The position numbers and the translations under genes were made by a program. Shown piece after piece: positions 6,999 to 13,778 of a stretch of DNA of 13,778 nucleotides. Source of the DNA: Baffinella frigidus (Eukaryota; Cryptophyceae; Cryptomonadales; Baffinellaceae); assembly GCA_026770585.1 (NCBI GenBank), contig MU647399.1:69416-83193 (forward strand), in the 5' to 3' direction. The notes under the pieces are model-generated. The model did not search any database and was not told where the DNA came from. It saw only the letters and a program-made list of their open reading frames with translations. Each line of letters starts with the position of its first letter. Positions within the stretch are counted from its first letter, which is position 1.

Positions 6999-7185
6999 AT
7001 TTAATAGTTTTCTAGGCCTTAATTAAGAAGAAAGGGCTCCAATGCCCTGGTACAAATTGCATGGACAAGACACTAAAACACCATTATAAACCACATTTCT
7101 GGTCTTGTCCAACATCTAGTACAAAATTTGTACCAGGGCTTGGAGCCCTTTCTTCTTAATTAAGGCAGGGAAAACTATGAAATTC
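6999..7185. repeat. Long fold-back element I (187 bp, 74-83 base arms)
   Basis: Arms 6999-7072 and 7103-7185 pair nearly fully. CCTTAATTAAGAAGAAAGGG and CTCCAA, GCCCTGGTACAAAT are perfect but for one base of indel. The right arm carries about 10 extra bases (around CATCTAGTAC) near the loop. The AT-rich 30-base loop is 7073-7102. No coding capacity. Confidence 0.8.
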
Positions 7186-7590
7186 CGGGCGGAAAATCGC
7201 TTCGTAGAGCCCGGTGTGTGGAGGAGGAGGTTGGGTGTACCCCTTCGGAGTGGGTGGAGCCCGGCATCCACATCCTCTTTGACCCTAACGATCCTAACCC
7301 CTCAACCCTCAACCACGCAAGCATGTGGTGGACGCGCAACGCTGACGACGCGCAACGCTGACTTTCTTTTGACCAGCAACACCCATCAGCCCGGGCATAG
7401 GCGGGGTGAGTCTCGGGGTAAGTTGACAACTTCTTAAGTCATTCGACAACTTATAATGCTGGGAGGGGGTTGGGTTTCGGGTGGGGGGGGTGCCCCATCG
7501 GAGTGGGTGGAGCCCGGCATCCACGCGAGCATGTTGTGGAGGCGCAACGCCCGAAGCCCACTTTTACTCAGGCAGAGCTAGGGAGGGATG
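7186..7590. repeat. Subtelomere-like repeat, copies 1 and 2 of a ~62-bp module
   Basis: The module GGTGTACCCC-TCGGAGTGGGTGGAGCCCGG-CATCCACGCGAGCATGTTGTGG occurs at 7234-7346 (with ~45 extra bases in the middle), 7489-7551 and 7755-7815, spacing about 255-265. In one plus frame the modules read SEWVEPGIH and HASMLWRRN, so the module may derive from an exon; the family is not recognised. Confidence 0.6.
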
Positions 7591-8150
7591 CAGGGCCTTG
7601 GGTGTAGGGTGTAGGGTGTAGGGTTCAGGGGTTTGGGTTGAGTTTTCAGGTTCCAGGGTTCAGGGTTTCGGGTTTCGGGTTTAGTTTTCAGGTTTCAGGG
7701 TTCAGGGTTTCGGGTTTCGGGTTTAGTTTTCAGGGTTCAGGTTTCAGGGTTTCGGGTGTACCCCGTTGGAATGGGTGGAGCCCGGCATCCACGCGAGCAT
7801 GTTGTGGAGGCGCTCAGTCTCCGGGTTCGTCGACCCCTGTAGAGGTTCCGGGTTTCGGGTTCAGGGTGTAGGGTTTAGTGTGAGGATCACCACTGCATAG
7901 GTTTCGGGTTTCGGGTTTCGGGTTTCGGGTTGAGTGTGAGAATCACGGCTGGACGTCTCCTTCACGGCCCCCGTCTCCGGGTTTGTCGACCCCTGTAGAG
8001 GTTTCGGGTTTCGGGTTTCGGGCGTGGGGTTTAGGGTCTAAGTTCGGGTTTCGGGTGTAGGGTTCCGGGTTTATGGTTTAGGGTTGAAGGTGAGGATCAG
8101 AGCTGCGTCGCTGAGTCTCCACGTTCGTCGACTTCTGCACCGAGGTTTCG
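7591..8150 (+). repeat. TTTCGGG / TTTAGGG / GTGTAGGG telomere-like tract with embedded modules
   Basis: Many variant heptamers, G-rich on the plus strand, mostly GGGTTTC and GGTTCAG. Embedded are the third ~62-bp module (7755-7815) and three copies of GTCTCCGGGTTYGTCGACCC plus CTGTAGAGG at 7817, 7973 and 8115, the third more diverged. Open frames here are repeat translations and not genes. Confidence 0.75.
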
Positions 8151-8188
8151 GGTGTAGGTTGACGCCGGGTCTTTCCAGGACCGCACGA

Positions 8189-8275
8189 CTCTCTCTCTCG
8201 CCTATTCTCTGCAGCGCGCGCGCTCTCTCTCTCCCCCCCGCTCTCTCTCTCTCCCCCGCTCTCTCTCCCGCTCTC

Positions 8276-8319
<44 letters not shown>

Positions 8320-8374
8320 TCTCTCTCCCGCGCACTCGCTGTGTCTGTCTGTCTTTATGTCTCTCTCTCGCTCG
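8189..8374 (+). repeat. CT-rich microsatellite (~185 bp)
   Basis: (CT)n broken by CCCC, CGCGCG and TATCTC interruptions. Frames of Leu/Ser on one strand and Arg/Glu on the other are artefacts of the repeat. Confidence 0.85.
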
Positions 8375-9168
8375 GCGCGACGCGCAGAAGCCACCACGCA
8401 CGCCAGATCAAGACACGCGCACAGCACGCACCCACACCCCCACAGCCCAAGACACGCCATACCCTCTCTACAGGTCTCTACAGGTCTCTACAGGGACTCT
8501 GTTCCAAGAAGCTGCTCGCGTGCACGGTGCCACCTTTCCACTCAACTGCCCACCTCACCACTACCCTGTCTGCACAGTCCTCCCTGCCACTCGGTGGGCT
8601 GCGAGGGTTTTGTTGACCCTGGATTCCAGGGTGATACGTGACCAATTTGCATCAGAACAATCCGTCAAGTTAATTATCTTCAGGTGAGTTGACTTTTGAT
8701 GAAAGGTTCGTAGTCCACCGTGTGGATAGACCCTTGGCTCTGTGCAAACGGCACAATCCGCTGCGCTGTGTCTCGGCCATCTGCTCTGTGCAGAGGGACA
8801 ACAGCCTGCGCGGCATGAGGAGCGGCAAGGTTCGGGAGAGGAGAGGGGCGGGGGAGACTCCTCCCGGGGATGCGACGGCTGACTGCCCCGGGCACGTTTT
8901 GCACCAGGAAGGGAACTCAACCGTCAGGCACGGTGCCAGAGAGCCCTGCGATGTCAAGACACGCGCACAACAAGCACCCGCACCCCCACAGCCCAAGAAC
9001 TGACACCAGAAAGCCGTGGGATCGTTCAGGTGCTGCGGGGTTCTTGGGGGCGGGGCGGGCAAGGCGTGGGGAGGGGGGTGGCGGGAACGGGAGGGGCGGC
9101 GGGTGTGGCGGGTGTGTCTCCCGGGGCTGGGGCTGGCAAGGCGTGGCAAGGCGGACCTTTGGGCTTGT
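8375..9168. other. No recognisable gene; 45-bp dispersed repeat
   Basis: The segment AAGACACGCGCACARCAMGC and ACCCCCACAGCCCAAGA occurs at 8408-8453 and 8954-8999. A 10-bp tandem, AGGTCTCTAC, is repeated near 8470-8500. TTCAGGTGAGT near 8679-8689 is a good plus-strand donor match, but no coding exon before it was recognised. Confidence 0.4.
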
Positions 9169-9273
9169 TTAGGCTTCAGGGTTGAGGACCTGCTTGATGA
9201 CGTTCAGACGGTGCTGGGCGGCCTCGGTGGTGGAGAACTGCAGGTTGTAGGGCATGCTCGCCTTGGCGAAAAG
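9169..9273 (-). CDS. Probable terminal exon of an unidentified gene
   Basis: On the minus strand, a CTGAC-rich stretch and GCGTGCAG (acceptor AG at 9275-9274) lead into 34 codons and a TAA stop (9171-9169). The peptide contains MPYNLQFSTTEAAQHRLNV and ends KQVLNPEA. Nearly every third base is G or C (AAC, CTG, CAG, TTC, ACC, GAG, GCC, ATC, AAG), unlike the surrounding open frames, which is the main sign that this is a real exon. The helix-like end suits a folded soluble protein. I do not recognise the family. Earlier exons should lie at higher coordinates but none was identified, so the preceding intron may be long. Confidence 0.4.
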   Translation of the reverse strand, partial: LFAKASMPYNLQFSTTEAAQHRLNVIKQVLNPEA

Positions 9274-10400
9274 CTGCACGCCATGCCCCCACCGGGTCAG
9301 CGCGCTGCGAGGATGACGGCGTCGGGGGTCTCGGGCAGGGTGAGCGCAGGACACGCACTCAAGGTCGCAGCCCCCATCGATCCAGAGCGACACGAGACAG
9401 GCAGCAGCACACCAGCTCCGAAACACCCAGTGCCCACGCGCCGCACGGCATGGCCACACCCCACAGAAAGCTGAGGATGGGTACAGCCCCATTTGTGCGC
9501 TGGGCGCGGAGGGTACAGCGCCTCTGCGCGCCAGAGGCCCACCCGGGATAGTAGTGGACAGACAAGACAGCGCCAGCTGCATAGTGGGCTCCGCCGTGCC
9601 GCGAGAACCGCAGCAGCTCCGCCATATCCCGGCCCATTCCCTTCCCTCCAGCCCCTCCCTCCGCTGCGTTGCCCGAACACGGTCTGGGGCCGGAACTTGC
9701 TCAACAATGGTGCGCTCCAGCAGTCTGACTCAGGGGGGTGCCGGGGGAGACATGGGGAGAGGGGGGGGGGGGGTGGAGACGCACCATGTCGAGCATTTTC
9801 AGAAGTGAATAGCCGGCCTGCCCTTTCGATTTTGCAAAACCAAAACGAGAGGAATCTAGGGAATTGGAGCCCTTTTTGGTGTTTTTACAGCGGGCTCGAT
9901 TTTTCCGGAGAACTCGTCCCTCTGTGATTCCCTGCCGCAACCGCTTGCCTGGGAGCGGTTGAGGTCGAGACAGAGAGTGTGTGGTCCGGGAGGACGGACG
10001 AGTTCGGGTAGGGGCACGCTGTCCAGCGCGTGTGCACGCTTTCCTTTGCACTTCGCTTGCGCCAGAGCACTGGAGTCCTCTTTCCCCTTTGAAGCGGTAT
10101 GCAGCCGGCGGAGCCGCGCGACGGCTGGGCGGCTCCTATCCGCGTTCGCGTCAAGGTGCGCCCTTTTGTTCGCTGTCCGATTGACACCTTGCTCCCCTCG
10201 TTCCTTCCCCCATTGCACCTACGACTCCAGCGCAACAGACAAGGCCGAATCTCAGGACGGCAACCCTGCTGATTTCCAGCATCATATCCTCAATTTCCAT
10301 GTATCCTTGCCTGCAATTTCTGATTCCCGTCCCACGACTGGCCAGGACATTGGAACCGGGCGCGAAGAGTTCGTGGAGCTAGGAGCGTGGTACCCCAACC
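9274..10400. other. Unexplained unique sequence, possibly intron or upstream region
   Basis: Several open frames of 100-150 codons exist on both strands (for example plus 9959-10405 and minus 9856-10218). All are Arg/Ser/Pro/Ala-rich, overlap one another and resemble nothing known. A G run sits at about 9760-9771. The stretch is not obviously repetitive. If the exon at 9169-9273 is real, part of this would be its intron and earlier exons. Confidence 0.3.
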
Positions 10401-10660
10401 CCTAATCCCACCCCCTGAATTTAATCATGAGGAACTGTTTAGATCCCCTTGATTTAATCCCCTATCCCTGAACCCTATTCCCATTCCCTGCACCCAAAAC
10501 CTCAACACCTAAAACGCCTACTCCCACACCCCCTACACCCCTACTCCCTGAACCCAATTCCCTATTCCCTGCACCAACCCCCTAAACCAAACCCCTAACC
10601 CCTCCCATATCTAAACCCAAAATCCAACCCCTTAATCCCTAACCCCTCCCCAACCCCGCC
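10400..10660. repeat. Degenerate CCCTAAACC / CCCTGAACC telomere-like tract
   Basis: C-rich heptamer variants on the plus strand (CCCTGAACC, CCCTGCACC, CCCCTAACC). Much more decayed than the tract at 12640-13778. Confidence 0.6.
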
Positions 10661-10689
10661 CGTAGGGACACAATCGGGATCCTGAAGCG

Positions 10690-10746
10690 AAGGATCGAAG
10701 CGAAAGGCCTCGGGCCCTCCGCGTGGCAGCGCGTCGTCTTCCAGGT
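10690..10746 (-). pseudogene. Possible coding relic LEDDALPRGGPE, copy 1
   Basis: Read on the minus strand, the frame gives HLEDDALPRGGPEAFRFDP. Related fragments occur at 11446-11466 (NLEDDALQ) and 11707-11727 (NLEDGPLLRGG). A partial match to the second half (GPEPFCFD) lies at 11041-11065. The plus-strand 21-mer GCAGCGCGTCGTCTTCCAGG-T underlies all three. Protein family unknown; a noncoding repeat is equally possible. Confidence 0.3.
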
Positions 10747-10752
10747 GAATCT

Positions 10753-10902
10753 CCCACCAACCCTCACGGAATGAGCAAATCGATGATTTTAGACTTTCAA
10801 TTTCCAGGTAAAATTGCTCCACGGACGCCGGAATCCGGCGGCCTCCAAGGGAAACACGTGACCTCAAATTCGACGATTTGCTCAGGCTGTGAGGGTTGGT
10901 GG
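10753..10902. repeat. Inverted-repeat element L1 (~150 bp)
   Basis: The left end CCACCAACCCTCACGGAATG and GAGCAAATCGATGATTT pairs with the right end (AAATTCGACGATTTGCTCAG, then GTGAGGGTTGGTGG) at roughly 31 of 36 positions. L2 and L3 have related ends. Confidence 0.7.
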
Positions 10903-10923
10903 TCAGATCAAGCTTTCTAGATA

Positions 10924-11012
10924 GGGTGTCTGTCAACGAAATTTACTACACAGTTTGATCTTACTAGTAATATTAGAGCGTTTGTGTAGTAAATTCCGTT
11001 GATGAAACACCC
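10924..11012. repeat. Hairpin P1: 50-bp conserved core in ~20-bp private arms
   Basis: Core 10943-10992 begins TTACTACAC and ends GTGTAGTAA. Outer arms GGGTGTCTGTCAACGAAAT (10924-10942) and ATTCCGTTGATGAAACACCC (10993-11012) pair with a few differences. The core is the reverse complement of the P2 core (43 of 50 identical). The outer arms are unlike those of P2. Confidence 0.75.
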
Positions 11013-11072
11013 TTTTTTTTGGAAGGCTTTTCTGAGATGAGATCGAAGCAAAAGGGCTCGGGCCCTCCACGT

Positions 11073-11268
11073 CCACCAACCCTCACGGTGGGACCAAATC
11101 AACGAAAATCTTTTGAGCCATTTAACCTTGACAGCACCTCGAATTCGAGGTGCTGACAAAAAAGAGTTCCTTCAAAACTCCCATTCTCAGGGCGTTGGGA
11201 GTTTTAAAGGTGTTATGCACAAAAAGGTCTAAATTCATCAATTTGGTCCCCCCGTGAGGGCTGGTGGG
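11073..11268. repeat. Inverted-repeat element L2 (~196 bp) with nested palindromes
   Basis: The left end CCACCAACCCTCACGGTGGG and ACCAAATCAACGAA pairs with the right end at 11234-11268. Inside are a perfect 24-bp palindrome (11132-11155) centred on GAATTC and a second hairpin with arms 11169-11183 and 11196-11210 (CCTTCAAAACTCCCA). Confidence 0.7.
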
Positions 11269-11445
11269 TACTGGTCGCCCTGTTAGATTGGGTCGGTTTA
11301 TACTTTATTTTTCGTTTCACAGCGGGGGGGGTGATAAATAACCGGTTAACGGGCTGTTTTGGATGTGTTCTTGAACGCTTCGTTGTGAGTCCTCCTACTA
11401 GACATGGCTGGAGTGCTTGCCTAGGGCACCACACCCACAGGGGTT

Positions 11446-11466
11446 GCAGCGCGTCGTCTTCCAGGT
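11446..11466 (+). repeat. 21-mer module GCAGCGCGTCGTCTTCCAGG-T, copy 2
   Basis: Identical to 10726-10746. A variant lies at 11707-11727. Here it is not followed by an L element. Confidence 0.7.
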
Positions 11467-11524
11467 TCTAGCTCTCGGTCCGTTACAGCCTTTCTCTCGT
11501 AACGCCCAAAAAGATAACCTGATC

Positions 11525-11669
11525 TTATCCGGGGAAACCTATTTTTCTTTTCTTTAGTTTGATGGCAAGGAAAATTACTACATAAATGCTTTAATATTAC
11601 TAATAAGAACGAATTGTGTAGTAATTTTCCTTGCCATCAAACTAAAGAAAAATAGGTTTCCCCGGATAA
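11525..11669. repeat. Hairpin P2: 50-bp conserved core in nearly perfect ~45-50 bp arms
   Basis: Arms 11525-11574 and 11625-11669 are identical complements except for one 5-bp TTTTC duplication in the left arm. Core 11575-11624 begins TTACTACATAAATGCTTTAA and ends TGTGTAGTAA. The near-perfect arms mean this hairpin formed recently or is maintained by gene conversion. Confidence 0.8.
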
Positions 11670-11730
11670 AAATGTTTCCCAAGAGATGCGGAACACCCTC
11701 CGCGTAGCAGCGGGCCGTCTTCCAGGTTCA

Positions 11731-11863
11731 GCCCTCCGAGGCGAACCAAATCGAGGCTGGAGCATGCGCCAATTCCTCGGGCGGCGCCTTCGAAATCGAA
11801 TGTGCCACCCGAGGAATTGGCGCCACACAATCGTCGATTTGGTCCGCTTCGCAGGGCTGGTGG
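11731..11863. repeat. Inverted-repeat element L3 with nested hairpin
   Basis: Ends (GCCCTCCGAGGCGAACCAAA-TCGA and TCGATTTGGTCCGCTTCGCA-GGGC) are related to L1 and L2. A second perfect or nearly perfect inverted repeat lies inside (11766-11784 and 11805-11824, GCGCCAATTCCTCGGG). The 21-mer variant directly precedes it. Confidence 0.65.
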
Positions 11864-11909
11864 CAGGTTCAGCGCGCCCCCCGATTCAAACTGTCGCTGG
11901 ACCCGTTTG

Positions 11910-12042
11910 GTACCACGCCAGAGGGCTCGAAACATCCACTTTTGACATCTTTCAGGGGGGAATCCCCTGAATACTTAAGTCAACGACGCCAGATCTGGCG
12001 TGGATAAGGCGTCGGTTTCCCTCGAGCTCTCTGGCGTGGTAC
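11910..12042. repeat. Inverted-repeat element M1 (133 bp, ends TACCACGCCAGA)
   Basis: Ends GTACCACGCCAGAGGGCTCG and CGAGCTCTCTGGCGTGGTAC pair closely. TA sits at each end. Inside are ACGCCAGATCTGGCGT, a palindrome of the same terminal motif, and TTCAGGGG-GGAAT-CCCCTGAA. This suggests an insertion of one M end into another. Confidence 0.7.
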
Positions 12043-12109
12043 GAGCTCCTACTCTTAGATTGAGACCCGCGCAGCCGTATCACCTCGTCTTTCAAAGAAA
12101 TCCCAGCCC

Positions 12110-12370
12110 TTTAAACCCTAAACCTTCAATCCTCAACCCCGAACCCCAAAACCCTAAACCCCGAACCCCGAAACCCTAAACCCCAAACCCCGAAACCCTA
12201 ATCCCAAAATGAACTCCACCCCCTCTGAACCCTAAACCCGAAACCCGAAACCCGAAACCCGAAACCCGAAACCCGAAACCCGGAACCAGGGGCACACCCT
12301 GAAGGACGAGGAGAAGACGCCTCGTGCTGACCGGCGTTAAAATCAACCTACCCCCCCCTGAACCCTAACC
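12110..12370. repeat. CCCTAAA / CCCGAAA / CCCCAAA telomere-like tract
   Basis: Includes six or seven tandem CCCGAAA units at about 12235-12282. The plus strand is C-rich. Confidence 0.8.
12284..12340 (+). pseudogene. Decayed RAD23-type ubiquitin-like fragment, copy 1
   Basis: Reads NQGHTLKDEEKTPRADRR then TAA. It aligns to copy 2 up to DEE and then loses the frame. It follows directly on CCCGAAA telomere-like repeats. Confidence 0.4.
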
Positions 12371-12499
12371 ACGCCAGACTCTTGGAGGGGGTTTGTTGCC
12401 AAAAGTCAATTTCCCCTCAAGGCAGTGGTTTTCAAAAGTCAAAGAACACATCCTGTGGTGTTTAAACAAATTCAACCCCCGCCTCCAATCTGGCGTGGA
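12371..12499. repeat. Inverted-repeat element M2 (~129 bp, ends CCACGCCAGA)
   Basis: CCACGCCAGACTCTTGGAGG pairs with CCTCCAATCTGGCGTGG, with a few gaps. Same terminal 10-mer as M1. It is inserted in telomere-like repeat. Confidence 0.65.
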
Positions 12500-12513
12500 A
12501 ACCCGAAACCCGA

Positions 12514-12585
12514 AACCAGGGGCGCATCTTGAAGGACGAGGAGACCCTCGTCCAGGCCGGCGTCGCCGCGACCCCCTTTGTGGTC
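12514..12585 (+). pseudogene. RAD23-type ubiquitin-like fragment, copy 2 (open)
   Basis: RAD23 proteins shuttle ubiquitylated cargo to the proteasome and act in nucleotide-excision repair; their N-terminal ubiquitin-like domain ends in a pattern like (I)xxGKxLKDxxTLxExxVxxxxFVVVM. The frame here reads QGRILKDEETLVQAG then VAATPFVV, matching strands 3 to 5 of that domain over 24 codons with no stop. The sequence before it is CCCGAAA repeat and after it CCAAACCCTAA, so the domain start and the rest of the protein are absent. The shared CCAG just before GGGCGC may be an old splice acceptor. It is a fragment carried in a subtelomeric repeat and unlikely to be expressed as RAD23. Confidence 0.5.
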
Positions 12586-12776
12586 CAAACCCTAATCCCA
12601 AAACCCGAAACCCTATTAGGTTAGGGCTACGCCCTAAGCCCTAGATCCTCAAATCCTAAACCCTAAACCCTAAACCCTAAACCCTCACACCCCTACACCC
12701 TAAACGCTTAACTCCTAAACCAAACCCCTAAACCCTCGCCGCGACCCCCTTCGTGGTCCAAACCCTACGCCCTAAC

Positions 12777-12945
12777 TACGCGGGAGGGTTATTCCTTTAA
12801 AAACGCCCCAACGCATTTTTAAAAATTGTACCACAATCATCCACGTGTGGAGAAAATTCAAAGTAAAAAATGACTTTAGACAGTAGATGGCCGTGCCGGA
12901 GAAGCACGTGGTTACCTGGATAGACCAGATAGCCCTCCCGGGTAG
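12777..12945. repeat. Diverged inverted-repeat element N (~169 bp)
   Basis: CGCGGGAGGGTTAT at the left and ATAGCCCTCCCGGG at the right are complementary with few mismatches. The interior has TTTTTAAAAATTGTACCACA, related to 1572-1594, and CCACGTG facing CACGTGG. It separates a CCCTAAA tract from RAD23 fragment copy 3. Confidence 0.45.
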
Positions 12946-12946
12946 A

Positions 12947-13015
12947 ACCCAGGGGCGCATTCTCAAGGATGAGGAGACGCGTGTGTAGACCGGTGTCGCC
13001 GCGACCCCCTTCGTG
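12947..13015 (+). pseudogene. RAD23-type ubiquitin-like fragment, copy 3 (stop inside)
   Basis: Reads QGRILKDEETRV, then TAG at 12986-12988, then TGVAATPFV. It is the same exon piece as copy 2 with one in-frame stop. Confidence 0.5.
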
Positions 13016-13489
13016 GCTCAAAACCCACCCCCCAAATCCCTCAAACCCCTTCACCCTAAACCCTCAAACCCCTACACCATAAACTCTAAACGCCTAAACC
13101 AAAACTCTAAACCGTCGCCGCGACCCCCGTCGTGGTCCAAACCCTACACCCTAAACCTAAATCCCATTAGGTTAAGGCTAAGTCCTAAGCCCTAGACCCT
13201 AAACCTTAAACCCTAAAGCCTGAACCCTCAAACCCCTACACCCTAACCCCCCGAAACCCTCTAAACGCCTAAAGCAAAACCCTAAACTGTCGCCGCGACC
13301 CCCTTCGTGGTCCAAAAGCTACACCCTAAACCCTAAAACCCTTAGCCTCTGCAACCCCCTGTGTGGTCCAAACCCTACACCTTACACCCTAAAACCCTGA
13401 AACCACAACCCCCTAAATGCCGCGACGACCCCCTTCGTGGTCGAAACCCTACACCCTGAACCCCAAATTTATAATTTATTAAATGGCCT

Positions 13490-13664
13490 AATCACCTAAA
13501 CCCCTAAACCATGAACCCCAACCCCTGAAACCCTAAACCCCTAAACCACCTAAACCCCTTAACCCTTAACCCCTAAACCCCCAACCCCTAACCCCTCACC
13601 CCTTAAAGCCTAAACCCCTCAACCCTAAAACCCTAAACCCTAAACCCTAAACCCTAACCACCCC
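13490..13664. repeat. Degenerate CCCTAAA telomere-like repeats
   Basis: CCCTAAA, CCCCTAAA and CCCTTAACC variants, with four regular CCCTAAA units at about 13630-13658. Confidence 0.8.
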
Positions 13665-13778
13665 CCCAAACCCCAAACCCCAAACCCCAAACCCCAAACC
13701 CCAAACCCCAAACCCCAAACCCCCAAACCCCAAACCCCAAACCCCAAACCCCAAACCCCAAACCCCAAACCCCAAACC
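13665..13778. repeat. (CCCCAAA)n array running to the window edge
   Basis: About 15 almost perfect CCCCAAA units (TTTGGGG on the other strand), more regular than any other tract here. One unit has an extra C. Confidence 0.9.

Larger units (their letters stand above)
12600..13490. repeat. Compound subtelomeric tandem repeat with GCCGCGACCCCCTTCGTGGT cores
   Basis: The core TCGCCGCGACCCCCTTCGTG plus GTCCAAAC occurs near 12563, 12736, 12996, 13115 and 13290, with degenerate copies near 13347 and 13419. Two gaps are 173 and 175 bp; others differ because of insertion or deletion. The core equals the last codons (VAATPFVV) of the RAD23-like fragment. CCCTAAA variants and an ATTAGGTTAGGGCTACGCCC block (12614, 13164) fill the spacers. 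Confidence 0.75.

Noticed and set aside
880-7185. CRISPR array
   Set aside because: The repeats are inverted hairpins of 100 bp or more, not short direct repeats with unique spacers, and the context is eukaryotic.
8071-8640. Leu/Ser-rich and Arg/Glu-rich open frames
   Set aside because: Translation of a CT microsatellite and flanking low-complexity sequence.
9959-10405. 148-codon plus-strand open frame as a gene
   Set aside because: Low-complexity Arg/Ser/Ala composition, competing frames on the other strand, no family resemblance, and it runs into telomere-like repeat.
13490-13778. True chromosome end
   Set aside because: The plus strand is C-rich at the right edge, opposite to a right-hand telomere, so this is interstitial or the sequence is joined to something beyond.

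Overview
Eukaryotic nuclear DNA, most likely from an alga with a complex (secondary) plastid. The clearest gene is a minus-strand first exon (717-459) coding a signal peptide with an AAFAP cleavage motif, a Ser/Ala/Arg-rich transit peptide, and then the N-terminal strand of a GSII-type glutamine synthetase. Bipartite leaders of this kind occur in cryptophytes, stramenopiles, haptophytes and some dinoflagellates. Telomere-like TTTAGGG (not TTAGGG) repeats on both strands favour a cryptophyte such as a Guillardia relative, or a dinoflagellate. This assignment is an inference. No prokaryotic gene, operon, rRNA, tRNA or CRISPR array was seen.

Layout: 1-458 is the start of the glutamine synthetase intron, filled with an imperfect ~165-bp repeat and opening on a G run that may be a contig edge. 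718-880 is its 5' flank. 880-1120 holds two adjacent fold-back elements with the same termini. 1801-2455 is a 245-bp tandem array of unknown role. 2700-5125 is a field of ~104-132 bp hairpin elements with TA at their ends (families D and E, and F, a D-like copy interrupted by an E copy). 5150-5600 is telomere-like repeat split by a GA microsatellite. 5630-6905 is a ~700-bp direct duplication with several inverted-repeat elements. 6999-7185 is a long, nearly perfect fold-back. 7234-8150 is subtelomere-like repeat rich in TTTCGGG, followed by a CT microsatellite. 8375-10400 is mostly unexplained, with one plausible terminal exon (9273-9169). 10400-10660 is degenerate CCCTAAA. 10690-12500 is a second hairpin field (families L, P and M). 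12110-13778 is CCCTAAA/CCCGAAA/CCCCAAA subtelomeric repeat carrying broken copies of what looks like a RAD23-type ubiquitin-like exon.

The window is gene-poor. Its main content is a high density of short, mostly non-autonomous inverted-repeat elements (about 20 copies in at least 10 families), several nested. No transposase was found. The most unusual item is a pair of hairpins (10924-11012 and 11525-11669) that share a conserved 50-bp centre but have unrelated outer arms. Ordinary MITEs show the reverse: conserved ends and a variable middle.
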